Below, piece after piece: positions 35,226 through 47,900 of a DNA stretch of 64,000 nucleotides (positions are counted from its first letter, which is position 1; every line of letters starts with the position of its first letter). Source of the DNA: Hevea brasiliensis (taxonomy: Eukaryota; Streptophyta; Magnoliopsida; Malpighiales; Euphorbiaceae); contig NC_079510.1 of the NCBI RefSeq assembly GCF_030052815.1, forward strand, positions 37,296,358 to 37,360,357. Reading direction: 5' to 3'. The notes under the pieces are model-generated. The model was not told where the DNA came from and did no database searches. It saw only the letters and a program-made list of their open reading frames with translations. Made by a program: the position numbers and the translations under genes.

Positions 35226-35522
35226 GTTAAGGACAAACGGTGTCTATCTCCCCTAATGATGTTGATGATAAGTCGTCTGCAAGCAACCTTAAACCTACTG
35301 CTAGCAAGCAAGAAAAATCCACCTGTTCTTGTTTTGTTTGATTTGATTTGGCTTTCTTTCCTGTTTGCCGGTACTCAAGATTGTTGCATCATATTTTTGT
35401 TTGTCTTAATCATGGTTTCGCACTTTTTTTTTTTGGCTGTAATCCATCACCACTGCCTGCGAATGGCAGAATCAACAGTGATACTGTACTAAATAAATTT
35501 ATATATCTATATCTATATAAAT

Positions 35523-35940
35523 GTGTTTCTAGCTTGCCCCCGTGTAGCTGAAATCTGGATCAATTCCACCCTACGTTTGCAATCGACTATGATCCATAGT
35601 ACAACCATGCAAGATTGTTGGACGGAAATTACTAATCGTTTGAAAACACAAAGGGAGTACTTTGTGGTGCAATTTGTATTTCTTCTTTGGCAGGTGTGGA
35701 AAAGCAGAAATGCTTTGATTTTCCAAAAACAGAGTATCGCCTGCAGTCAAGGTTATTACAGTGGCTCTCACTCATTACTAGGATTTTCAGCTGGCGCAGG
35801 ATTACGATTCCACCACTCATCATACAGCTAATCAGCCTCTGCAAACATGGTCTCCATCTCCCCCGCAAGCCGTAAACAGAAAAACATGGGCACAATCGCA
35901 ACTTTGGCTAGAGATCATGAAGGGAAACATTTGGGTTGGT
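35523..35940 (+). mobile_element. Fragment of an L1-type LINE C-terminal region
   Basis: The plus-strand frame includes ACPRVAEIW and FVFLLWQVWKSRNALIF, a pattern typical of the zinc-binding/RNase H-linked region at the end of plant L1-like polyproteins. It continues with a further reading frame (PPQAVNRKTWAQSQLWLEI) after a frame change near 35790. No RT motif is present. It is a short relic between the GDSL pseudogene and an A+T-rich spacer. Confidence 0.5.
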
Positions 35941-36331
35941 CTTGTACTAGGATTAAACCACATACTTAATTCTTTATAATTTTTTATAATAAAAAAATTA
36001 TGATAATAATTACAATTTAATTAATATTAAGAAAATTAAAAATCATAATTATAAACTAAATAAATCAATATCACATGTCAAAATTATGCTAGCCACTTTC
36101 AATGTCTAATCAAAATTTTCTTTCAAATCTAGTAAATAATATTTTATTAATTACAAAATTAAAATAAGATGAACAACAATTTACACAAATATCACTAAAG
36201 TAACCTTCTTTTTATAAAAATTTATTTATATATTTTATTAACATCTTATTCTTTATTTTTTATATTTATTTTCTTTATATTTTTATAATTTTTTATAAAT
36301 ATTTTTTAAAATATTTTAAATAAATTAAATA

Positions 36332-36397
36332 CAACTCAACTCAACTAAGCCTTTATTCCAAAAATTTAGGGTCGACTCCCAAAAATTTGGGATGAGC
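36332..36397 (-). mobile_element. RTE LINE 3' scrap (66 bp) with target duplication
   Basis: It carries the LINE 3' end on the minus strand (aactcaactcaactaagcc on the plus strand) and a second short copy of the aaaaatttggg motif. It is flanked by attttaaataaattaaat direct repeats at 36313-36331 and 36398-36416. It is one more independent insertion of the family in this window. Confidence 0.88.
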
Positions 36398-36559
36398 ATT
36401 TTAAATAAATTAAATATATAAGAAAAATACAATATAACTATATTTTTATTTAATTAAATAATATATTGATAATAATTATATTCGTGTAACGTTCAAGCAA
36501 AAGTATAGTTATTATATATTTGTTGTAAATCAGAAGAACGAGATGCTATATGCTTTCCT

Positions 36560-36990
36560 AGCCTTCCATGATAATGAGAGAACCTCCATAGTACAATAAC
36601 CAGTAATAGAAAGCCTGGTGGCTGGACGCCTCGTCCAATCAGAATGACAATAGCCCTTCAAACCAAAGGTAATTGATGAAGAAAACATAATTCCCTGGCC
36701 AGGAGAATTCTTTAGATAGCAGCTTTCATATAAAAATTAGTTGGAGAATGCGTGAATTGGCTTGGATTTTGAGCTGCAAAACTAATGTTTGGATGAGTTG
36801 TTGAAAGATAAACAACACTCTGCAGTTTATCATTCAGCTCAATTGGCGTTTGAATAAGTTTTCCAGCAATGACACATGTATCTGATAAAAATTTCAACGC
36901 ATATTTTCTTTGAGAAATGTAAATCCCTTCTTGTGATCTTGCAACTTCCAGCCTCAAGAAATATTTCAGTATTCCTAAGTCTTTGATCAA
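36560..36990 (-). mobile_element. Ty1/copia polyprotein fragment (RT/RNase H region)
   Basis: Minus-strand frame with MIKDLGILKYFLRLEVARS, then GIYISQRKYALKFLSDT, then PNISFAAQNPSQFTHSPT. This is the C-terminal part of a copia reverse transcriptase. A frame change follows, then GYCHSDWTRRP and SITGYC, the RNase H start. A stretch between LNDKLQ and VVYLS is deleted. No LTRs were found, so it is a relic. Its edge lies about 20 bp from the stop codon of the GDSL gene. Confidence 0.85.
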
Positions 36991-37012
36991 GAAGTGTAAA
37001 TTTTAATACATA

Positions 37013-38641
37013 TTACATGGATCTCATTTTGAAAAATCTCTGAATCAGCCAGTGCGGATAACAAGCATGAGTAATTGGAAGTGGAGGGTCGGCCAACGAA
37101 CCATTCTGTGTATGATCAGCAACCCATTGATTTGCAAACTGGGTGTAGTGCACACTATCCCAGCTGATAAAGATTGAAGGGTCTTCGCAGGAGACACCAT
37201 AGACTTCAGTATTGTTAACGATTCCCTTAAACCCACACCAAATATGGTCAAATTTCACATGATAACCACAGCAGGTCTTCAGTGGATCAGCCAATCCTGC
37301 AAATTGTGACATATGCAAGATCATTAGAAATAAAAGGGTAGTTTTTGAAAACAGGTTTCAATCTCAATTCAAAAAGGGGTGTTTTAATTGATTTACCAAG
37401 ATTCTTTGCATTGCTGATAAGTCCATACTTCGCAGAATACACATCCACATATGTAATTGAAGATTCAGGAAGCTCTGCCCTTAGCTTAAGAATTCTATCC
37501 TTAAGCTTGCTGTTAAACTCTCCAGCCATGTCATTTTGTGCCTTGACACACCCATTTTCATCAAGATAACCAGGAGGTGGATTCGAGACATAGAAAAAAT
37601 TCATTGGCAAGCAACCAATGGGGCCTGTGTTGTGTATCCAAAAGACCCTCCCTCCTTGTTGATATATATTCTGAAACAAATACATTCATAAATATTGCTT
37701 TATGTGTAAGAACTAAAAAAACATGTTAAGCAAAACTAATAAGCTTCAGCATAGTACTTGGACTGCTGAAGCCAACTGGTTAATGATGTCTGGCAACGAT
37801 GCTCCAAGCTGATCAAAGCTCATCTTTCTAAACCCAACGGAAAGATCATTTTGGCCAATATCAAAAGTGTAAATAGCCTTAGTAAATTCCTCAGGTTTGG
37901 GAAGTTTATCAGCCTCTGGGGTATTCTTCACTGAACATCAAAGAAAAATCAAGGAAAAAAAGTAGACAAGTTACTGTATATATCAAAATTTAGATTTATG
38001 GTTAATAGCTCGTAAAGGTTCAAACCCTCATTGTAGAGATTTTCAGTCTTTGACTTGAATTGGATAAATTGTGCAATCTGCATATCAAGAGAGAAAGGAC
38101 TAATCCCATAATCAAATATAGTCTCATTCTGCCTCCTAATGGTTGATCCTCCTACAGCAAAATTGGCTCCATGCCTATAATTTGCCCCAATCGAGTTCAA
38201 GTAGGCACTCAAATATGGCAATTTCAACCTCTCAGCTGAAAAACACATCAACCCAATTAGGACTCACACAGAAAGAAAGAAGGAAACAGAAGGAATTTTT
38301 ACGTTACCTATGAAGTCTATGATGAGGCGGCCATCAGACTGTCTACCAGAACCGGATGTTTTGTGAAAGAAGGCTTCACCATACGGTGGCGGAAGAGGCT
38401 CAAATGCAGCAGATAAGCCACCAGTGTCCGAATTTGAGTCCCCAAAATTATAAATTGCTGGGAACTCACATGGTGGTAAAGTGTTACCTACAATTTTTCT
38501 ATCAAAAAAAAAGTTTTCATTGAGAACCCTTGAAGCCATCATCAAGCCAGTCATGACCCTTAGTTCAAAAAGGAAATAGACAAAACCAGTGACCAACAAT
38601 GTCCAATACCCTATTCTCAGTGTTCCAGATATGTAGCTCAT
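37013..38641 (-). CDS. GDSL esterase/lipase, predicted secreted
   Basis: Five exons: 38308-38641, 38026-38235, 37758-37930, 37397-37670, 37013-37296, with consistent phases, giving 424 residues. The start is ATG 38639-38641. An internal Met at residue 30, 34 or 35 could also serve, since the first 30 residues make this longer than the usual 370-390. A hydrophobic stretch at 12-29 may be a signal peptide or anchor. Block I is NFGDSNSDTG with nucleophile S69 (GDSN in place of GDSL). Block II is GANFAVGGS. Block III is DIGQND (N209). Block V is DSVHYT (D377, H380), so the catalytic set is complete. This matches plant alpha-fucosidase-like/acetylesterase GDSL proteins. The substrate is unknown. 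The Arabidopsis counterpart would be At5g14450 (memory). Confidence 0.93.
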
Positions 38642-38659
38642 TCTGGTAAGTCTACAAAA

Positions 38660-40300
38660 TACCCAGAAAGGAAAAGAGCTTGGTTGAGGACAAAGCTTGC
38701 ATCACTTTATATGTGTATATATGCACTGAAAATAACACAAAATAATTTTCAAAAGAAATAATTCTGAGAATGAGTTTAACGACTATTAAATTAAATATAT
38801 GATCTAAATTTATGTATTTATTATATACACTCAATGCATAAACCTTAATATAAATATTTAATATAAAAATTTTCAATCACATTGCCATATAAGATGTTTC
38901 ATCCCATAATCTAAAACCTATAAATGCCTTGAAAATTAGATAATAAATGCCAGATTCTTTTGAAGAAAATAATAAATATTAGATTTTGAATGGACTAATA
39001 ATAACATTGTTAAGGCTACTATTCTAAATAGCTTCATTATGCTCTATAGGTTGTGTTTATCTCTATTTTTAACTTATTTTGCTGTGTTAATATCCTATAA
39101 ATTGTGTTTATCTCTTCACATATCAACTCTATATATACAAGCTATTGAATTTTATATTCAATCAATCAATATATAAAATATATTTTTTATTTATCAAAAA
39201 TTATTATAAAAGTAAATAATATTAAAATAATTAAATGGAAAATTTTAAATTTAAAATATTTTATTTTTTATTTAAAAAAAAATTAATCAGATTACTCCTA
39301 ATTTGCAATATATAGAAAATATTTCAATTTATAATCCTAACAAGCATGGCATAATAAAGTTCTATAGAGCTATTAACTACGGTAAGGAAATTATGATATT
39401 GGGTGCCAGCTTACACCTTCTGAAATAGAACCATTTATGGTAGGATATGAAAATAAGATATTAATTGCCTTATTTAATACTAGGTAAATTTGTAATCATC
39501 TGAATTAAATCCTTTCATATCTCCCTTCTCTAAAAAGGGGAAAAAAATTATTTATTTAATTTATTATTTTATTTAATATGCTTCTAATTATTGTTTTGAA
39601 AATTGGATTGGCGGAAACTGAAGTTTGATTCAATCTGATTTAATTACTAAATCTTGATTTCTGAGAACCGAAGAAAATTGGTTTGAATCTACTGGGTAAT
39701 CAGTGAACCGAAAATCCAATTGGATTTAAACTGATTTTTCATTCAATCTACTCACCAGATCCTCAATTAAAAAAAAAAAAAATTTACAATAAGGCAGCAG
39801 GTGGTGAGCACAGGACCAGGACCACCATAAATTAAATTGTAGTTTATCCATTAAATTATGTTATTATTATTATATAATAAAAATATATAATGTCTGAATA
39901 ATATATTAACGTTTATATTTCATTAGTGTGAATAAATTTATTATAAAAATTTTCAATTTTAAATAATTTATCGTTATTATTTAAAATTTTAACTAAATAT
40001 CAAAATTTTTTAAAAAAAATTTAATATTAAAATTAACTAAATTTATTTTAATAATTATTTATAAAATATTTAAAATATTAATTATAATAAATTATAATTA
40101 AAATAATTTTATTGTATTTAAAATTCCGTAACCTTTTGCTTTCACCAATTGAATGGGCAGTCATCGGTCTGAGGACGTTGCTTCTAATATTGAAACTTTT
40201 TGAGCATAGAAAATTAATTTTACCGAACACAAAGCTGGGGCATGAAACAACGTCGTTTCATTGTCTGGTAGAACAAACGTACAAATGCAAAACCTATGCT
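38660..40300. other. A+T-rich spacer between GDSL and SURF2 genes
   Basis: The two genes diverge here, so both promoters lie in this 1.7 kb. It contains A+T-rich low-complexity DNA, a (TA)-type TATA-like patch near 38712 and an A-tract at 39769-39781. No gene or bounded transposon was supported. Confidence 0.45.
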
Positions 40301-40321
40301 TCTCTTCTCCCAGCTGTAACA

Positions 40322-42726
40322 ATGGCGATGATGGGTGAAGAAGGGAAGAAGGGAGGAAAGGAAGGGAATAATTTGCTGGGCTCACCAACCTTCATGGAGC
40401 TTGAAAATGGAAGGTTCAAGTGCGTAGAGACGGGCCACGAGATGCTAGCCAAAGACAAAGAATCGTATTCTCAGAGCAAACGGTGTCGTTTGGGTCTCAT
40501 CGACTTTGCTTTGGCTCACAATAAGCCCCCTCTCAATATGTTCAAGCAAGATCCTCTGTCCCGGTAATTCTGCACCAACCCATCATTCCTTTTATTTCCC
40601 TTCCATACAGTTCTTGTTTTCTAGTGTTTTTCCCCTTTTTCCATGTAAGTTAATAACACTTGTTCTTGATGAATACACTTTCTTTTAGATGTTTCCGTTT
40701 CATACCTGATAATTTTGTAATAGATTGCATTAGTTTTGAAGTTTTTGAGACCCCAGAAAGTGGGAAAAAAAATCTTTCTTTTTGCCATGTTATATTGTCT
40801 CAGTTATCAATTTGGTCTCAGTGAATGATCAATGGTGATTGGGTTCCAATTTTGTGTTGTTTCCAGTTCAAAATTGATATGTAAGCTCACAGGGGATAAT
40901 GTGAATAAGTCTGAGGAACATATCTGGAAGCACATCAATGGCAAACAGTTCCTTAATAAATTAGGTTCGTGTCCGTCTTATCAATCATGTATGGTTGGTA
41001 TTTATGAATATGTTTGTCTTGGGGAAGTGACTGAAATGTTTATAATCAATGATCTTGATATTAAAACGTTAATTACTGTGAATAGAGCAAAAGGAAATGG
41101 GGAAAGTTGAGGAAAAGCAACAGGAAGAATCAAAGTCTAGCATGGATGGTCAGAAGAAAAAGAAGAAGAAAAAGAAGGAAAACGAGAGAAAGCAGGTTGA
41201 GGAAATCATTTCTGAAGTAAGGAATTCTTCTGATAAGGACAGTGATTCTGAAGAAGACGACTTCTGGATGCCACCTGTGGGAGATCGTTGGGACTTTGAT
41301 AATGGAGGAGATCGATGGGGTTCTGGTGGGGAGTCAGGGCAGGAAAGTGAGGAAGAAAATCAAGCAGGTGTGCTTACTTTCTATGTTTATCTGCACTATG
41401 AACTAGGCATCAATGTCTTATGTTGCATATTCTAATTCTTATGTAACTAATTAGCAGGATTATGGACAGTGGCAGATCTAGAAATTTTTTTTTCCTGGGG
41501 TCAATATATAGAATCTAAATAATAAAATATTATTGAAAAATTCAATTAAAAGTCATTCATCAACTAATCACACACATAATCATATTATTTTGTCTTGATA
41601 AAATTCATCATTGAAAATGTTACAATAGAATTTTAAAAGAAAATATATTTTTGAATGCATATCATGCTTATTTGTCTCAAGTAATTTTAAATTTCATCAA
41701 AATGAGGGTACAATTATTAAATTTATGAGGGATCAAAGTATACATATATATATAAATACAAAGAGCATTAAACAAAAAAGAGGGGTCAATTGACCCATCT
41801 TTTTATGTATTATATCCGGCACTGATTATGGAGAAAATATAATATCCAAATGATGGTGAAAATATCTCCTTTTGGTAATAAATATGACCTGGAAATTATA
41901 AGTGATTCTATGTTCTAATAATATGCAAGCAAATTCCAAATATGAACTCTGATTTGTCTTCATTGATATTTGGACCTATCTTTGAATATTTTGACGCAAG
42001 GTTGTGAATGATAAAATCTGTTAAGTGTATGCCATCCAACAAATTTTGTGAGCAGGATTTTTATGGGATAAAAATCACTTTTACCAACTTGTTGGTCACT
42101 AGACCGGCTCATCCTAGTTTACCTGTTGAAATCTTGCATATAATGTTGTTCATTTGACCTTCTTTTCCTTCAAGCATGCTCTTTTTTTATAAAGGTTATA
42201 TTTTTTGTGAATTTTAAATGAACACAGAACAAATAGAGATTATATTTGTTGATCAAGCTCTTTATCATAGAGCACATATATCTAGATTAAGTAAACTCTT
42301 AAAGAGAGAGGGCCTACCTTAAGGTTGTTGCATTTTTATCAACTCTTCTCCTTCTTTTTTAAGTGTCCTACTCCCTATTAATTGTGAAGCTTGGTCTACT
42401 TTAAAATATTAGTTTTTCTATGCCTGTGTTAGAAATTAGAATTAACAAATGTAACAGATATACTTCGCACCTGATCTTTGTAATTGACAATATTTTTCTC
42501 ATCAGATGGTAAAGTTGAAGAAAATGGCAGGGAGTCAGAAGAGCTTTCTAGGCGGTATGTTGCTATATTATTTGATTCTCTGTTTTCGTTGGGACTCAAT
42601 CTTCCTCTTGATCTCTCCTCGAGTTACAAGCAACTTTTTACTTTTCTACTTTACAGGACAAAAAGAATGTCAATTGAAATTGGACCTGGCTGCTTTGCCT
42701 CTACGAAGAAGAAGAGTAAGAAGTGA
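40322..42726 (+). CDS. Surfeit locus protein 2 (SURF2) homologue
   Basis: Five exons: 40322-40563, 40867-40964, 41086-41367, 42506-42554, 42657-42726, with consistent phases, giving 246 residues and a TGA stop at 42724. The N-terminal half holds the conserved SURF2 core: FMELENGRFKCVETGHEM, then CRLGLIDFALAHNKPPLNMF, then LICKLTGDNVNKSEEHIWKH. The C-terminal half is acidic and lysine-rich, with eight lysines in a row, then DSDSEEDDFWMPPVGDRWD and a basic tail (STKKKSKK) suited to nuclear localisation. SURF2 is conserved in eukaryotes. Its exact role in plants is not settled. Intron 3 carries a small hAT-like element. Arabidopsis At5g14440 is the expected counterpart (memory). Confidence 0.95.
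41467..41824. mobile_element. Short hAT-like MITE in SURF2 intron 3
   Basis: 358 bp starting CAGTGGCAGATCT and ending ATCCGGCACTG, flanked by perfect 8-bp duplications attatgga (41459-41466 and 41825-41832). The 8-bp duplication and CAGTGGCGGA-like ends fit a widespread plant hAT-type MITE. An internal gggtcaattgaccc palindrome lies near the right end. It is non-coding. Confidence 0.85.
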
Positions 42727-44057
42727 AGAACATCAAAACCTCCTTAAAAATTCATTTCATTTTTGTTTTATTTTTTTTTCCCATGGACTTTTGCAACAAT
42801 GAGCATTTGTAGTATCTTTTTTGTGTTCTTAAAAGTATATTTCATCTCCTTCATCAAGAGAGATGGTTTTGTTTTTACGATTTCAAATTGTGATAACATT
42901 GTTTTATCAATAACTTAATTTCTCTTTATCTTGACCTGCTCGAGTGCTTCATTTGATCTTTACCTGGTACACAACCTATGTTGCATCTCCATACCAATAT
43001 TGTTTTGTAGGGCAACATATTGAAACCCATTTTGTCAAAAAAAAAAAAAAAAAAAAAGAGTTAAAACTTCTATTCAATTCCAATGATTTTATATTGGAAT
43101 TTGTCAAAAAAAAAAAGAGTTAAAAAATGACTCCCAGTGCTATGAGGTTAAGGAAGATGATGCTAGATTATGTAACACCCTTGCTAAGAAGTAAGTGATA
43201 TTGCTTTTACTGCACAGTTTCCTATTCGAGCATAGATGTGAGCTGTGATTATATACTAAGGAGAAATGCAGGTTTGTGCTTCGAACCTGAAGCCAGAACT
43301 GGATCAAGCAATAAAACATGGCGGCTTGGGATAGACAAATGAACTGCAGCAACATTACAGGTATGTATAAAGATTGTGTTTGAGAGTGCAAAAGGTTGAG
43401 GCATGGGATAGACAAATGCTCCCCACGAACCTGTCATCTGTTTTTGCCCTGTGTGGAAGAGGATTTTACAGATTTTGATTCCTTGCTACATGCTCTGAAT
43501 GCAGTCTCCATGCTCTCCCCGCTTGTATTAGGAATTGTGTAATTATTAAGGATTCTCATAAATTTTATGTACTATTTGTCATATCGTTGAATTTGTTCTG
43601 ATGACTTTGGATGACTGGAAACATTATATACATATATCGGCTACTGACAGACGCCTCATATGATCTTTTACAAAAAACAACTCCAGGATATGGATCCTGC
43701 AAACCATTAATGAGACACCAATTTTTAGAGATACAAGTTTATTGTACCATGCAGATAAGAAGCATTCTTCTGAGGAAAAAGAAAGGAGGATAAGAATTGT
43801 AACAAGAAGCCACGAGACTCTGAGGATAGAAACAGATAAAGTGCGACTGTAAATAGACAGAGAGGCAGGCAAACAACAGCTAATCCTGAATTAGATTTGA
43901 TTATTTTGAACTTTTGTTCATTGAAAGTCAAACCAAACTTAAATAATCAATTTTTCAAATATTCACTAAACGAGATCGAATCAATTCAGTTTTATTTTTT
44001 TTTTGGTTATAACAGATTATTACCCAGGCCTAAATACAAGAGCTCAATAAACGAAAG

Positions 44058-44099
<42 letters not shown>

Positions 44100-44900
44100 A
44101 GGGTTTAAGAGCAAAGCATGCATGAAAAATGCCCAACCAGGCATCCTTAATTGAACAAATCAAGGCAATGACCATTTTACTTTGATTCTCTTTTCCACCC
44201 GGCATAAAGAATCCAATGAGTAATTTTGTGAAAAAGAAGCAAGCAAGTTCCAAGATTTGTTGTGAGGTAACATTAGTGTAAACAATTACATCCGAAAAAA
44301 TAGAAAATCATCTTCTAGTAATACTTGAAAAGGAAGCTCCTGTTTTCTTCTTTTCCCGAGGACAGGTAGGCTTCAAAGCTGTACATCGTGTGTGTGCGCT
44401 TTGCATATTCCATCAAACAATCGTATATATCTCACTTCACTTCCATCTTTGCATAAAGAATCTGCTCTCAATGTGGCAATGGAGCACAAGTCCTGCCTTT
44501 TGCTATCACCGTGCGTTGTAAAGCCTGCTCCTTCAAAGCAACAAAAATATATCACATTTGCTTGTCTTTCAGAGAAATAAACCTCAAGAATATAGGTTTC
44601 TTCATTTACTAAGAAAAAGATTTTCAATATCTTTATTATATTACACATTATAATGAAGCAATTTGGTCTGGATAAAGCCAAAACTTTTCATTATTAATCA
44701 GATTATTAATGAAATATAAAGGCTCAAAGAATGAAAAATTATTAATGGGATTATGCTATTGTATTCAATTTTTTTAGGCTTATTCAGCCAATATAATAAT
44801 TTTTTTTTTTTTTGAAATAACCAATATAATAAGTTTAAATGAAATAGAATAAAGTCAATAAACCATATTATTGTTAAAAGAAGTAATAGACAGGAGTATA
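42727..44900. other. SURF2 / PMT convergent spacer
   Basis: The 3' ends of SURF2 (+) and the PMT gene (-) face each other. It holds an A-rich repeat pair (gtcaaaaaaa...agagttaaaa at about 43034-43067 and 43102-43125) and a (TA)n run at 44060-44096. Short ORFs here show no family resemblance. Confidence 0.45.
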
Positions 44901-44916
44901 TACCTTGTAGCCATAT

Positions 44917-47900
44917 TCACATTGTTGAAACTATTCCACTCCATAACTTTTTTCTCACAATCAGAACTTGTTCTTCACCCGAAGAGAGAGCATCACTCTT
45001 TGGTTCAACTTCTGATATCCAGCGATCCCACCTTAAGGCAGTGACAAATTTGCGAATATAGTTTACAATTGAGGGTTTGTCCCTTATGATGACAAACCCT
45101 TCAGGCCTTAGTATCCGGTCCATTTCAATTAGTAGATCCTCTAAACCACACCCATGCTCCTGAATCTTGGTAAATATTTGCCAGGCATGAAGAAGATCAT
45201 AAGTGCGTGGATATGTAGAAAATGCTTCACACCTATGAAATATATCAGGTGAAACTCACGTGAGAAATATCAAAACAAAACAGGAAAAATATAATGCAGA
45301 ACTGTGAACACCAAGAAGACTACACTAAGAAATGAATGATAACATGCACTCTATAACATAAAGCAGCAATTATGTAGCCTATCATGTAGCCGCCAACAGT
45401 GGCAGATCCAGAAAATTTGGTCAATGGCAATATGCACAGCACATATACATATACACACGTATAAATAAAAGGATAAATCACAAAAAATTATTATAAAAAT
45501 TCAATTATTCACAATTTGTTTTCATGTGTTGAAATTGCTATATAATTTTCCCATTATCTATACTATCAAACACTTTTTTTTCTATACAAGTAACCATACA
45601 ATCATTCAACCATTCATCTCTCATACAATTGCCTAGTCAATTCTTTATGATGTTCGTGACAGAGGAACTTAGAAGTTTATATAAGATTACAATTGTGACC
45701 TTTAACATTTAGTTAAGTGGTAGCTAAAAAGAAGCAATTGAGTGAGGATAAATTTCTAAATACAAAAACTCTCAAAGGATTTTCAAACATCAATGGGTGC
45801 ACTTGGCCCCACTGCTCCCATGCGACATCTGCAGATGGTTGCTAAGAGAAAAATATAATATCACAACAGCAATAATGAGAGGAGGAAAAAAAAAACATAA
45901 GCACCATTCAGGCACAGAAGTCATTCCATAAGTCAGAATATTCAGGTTCCACAAGCCATACTTCAATTTCAAATTCCTCATTTTTACAGTTTGTGCTGGA
46001 TCAGGAATAATTTACTCTTCCCTCATCATAGCAGGTGCAATAAATGATAAATTGGCATCCCCCACACCCCAAAATAAACACAAAAACATTAAAAAAAAAA
46101 AAAAGCCTCCAATCTCTGCAATACACTTATTTCGTTATTATTCCCAGATCACAATTTGTGAATTATGAATCAACTTTATTGCTATAGATCAATGTTATGA
46201 ATCATCTTGATTCCAACAAAATCTAAATTATGACTTGTAATTATAAACTTGAGATAACCATGATAATAGAATCCAGAAATCATCAGAAAACTGTCTAAAT
46301 GTCAAATAGGGAAGTTCACCATGATGTATCAGTAAATTACATGCATACCAGTCATGAACTGTTCCAATTAAGCCACGGTCATAAATAATCTTTAATCTAG
46401 CAGACTGGTTGACTGGAGAAACATTCATCACCCATACGTCTGTATCCTTGAGAGAAGCACCAAAACCTCCCAAGTTCGAATTCATATCCATGACATTTCT
46501 GAAGTAACTCTTCCGTACAACAGATTTCATCTGCTTCCAGTACTCACTGACTCTAAATTGCCATATCCTCTGCACCACATGACTCTTTTAGTAGCTGAAA
46601 GCTATCAGATGACATAAGAAAGTACAAAAAAGAATATGGGGAGAGGAATAGAACTGAATATACATAATTATTTTCTGCAGTGCTATAAATATAGAAACGT
46701 ACAGTATCTTCATGGAATTCTTCAGCACTGACACCAATTTCTTCCAGACGTGGAGGTGCCTCAGTAAGCCTCTGAGGCCAGGGAACTAGTCCACTTCCTC
46801 TTACCTTGTGCATCTCTGTATCAAGCAGTAAGTTTAAGAAAATGACAAGGGGAAAAAATCCAACATCAATTAAATTTACAGGATAAAAAAACATCAACTT
46901 TTCACTCTGCATGAAAAGCATATATCGGTGCTGCTTACTTGATGAGTATGGAGAGATGCAAGCCTTCATGTGTATGTTCCAAGTTGCATCTTGGTCATCA
47001 TCAGTACTGCACAAAAGGGGTAAAGTTCCAGGTTCTCTTTTCAAGAAACAGCTATTACTTGTGGGCTTTGCCCAGATAACAGTCTGGTCTTTCCTCACAA
47101 CAACTCTCCAACACATTCTTCTCAAAAGATCATGCATAGCATTCCAGATCCTTCGATTTTCTGGATCATGCGCATAGGCTTCAGGAGAAGAGTATGCAAA
47201 ATATCCTCCTGGTCTCAGTAATCTGTCAAGTTCTAATAAAAGAATTCCGTCTCTTTGGAGCCAGTCAATCCGACATCTTGAACAATGAGCCAGTTCAAAT
47301 GATCTGCTTGGAAAAGGAAGTCTTTTCGTTCCCAAGACACCAAGAGTTGATGGAATCCCTCTTTCTAGAGCAAATTGTATTTGATTTTCATGCACATCAT
47401 TAGGCGCAATGGACATAGCTATAATGTCATGGGCAAGAAGGTAGGCTCCAAAGCTTGCAACACCACAACCAACATCAAGAACATTCCGGACATTCCCACC
47501 ATTGTGAAGTTTATCATTTGGGAATTTAAGCATCTATGCAAAATAATTTGAAGAAGAACCTTGGTAAGAGTGAAAAAATAAACAATGCAGATTGAAATAC
47601 AATATTTAATTCACATATGAGCGTAAAAAATAATAAGAAAAAAAGTAAGACATAAACCACTTTGAACTGGAAAATAAAACATAAATCCTATTGCAACCTT
47701 TTAGCTTGTCAATTGTCAAGGGGCATTTTTAATTTCAATTTCCCATGTTCAAATCAATTCCATTTCTCTCTTTCAATCAGCAAATAAAAAGTAATATCAA
47801 TAAATTAACATCGGTTTACCCGGGCAAGAGCAACAATGTATTTATCAGCCCCATAGTGGAAATGGGTTCCTCCACCAGGAAAATTTATCTTCTCCCCATT

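Noticed and set aside
40161..40388. 75-codon minus-strand ORF
   Set aside because: It is antisense to SURF2 exon 1 and its leader; SURF2 exon phases and conservation favour the plus strand.
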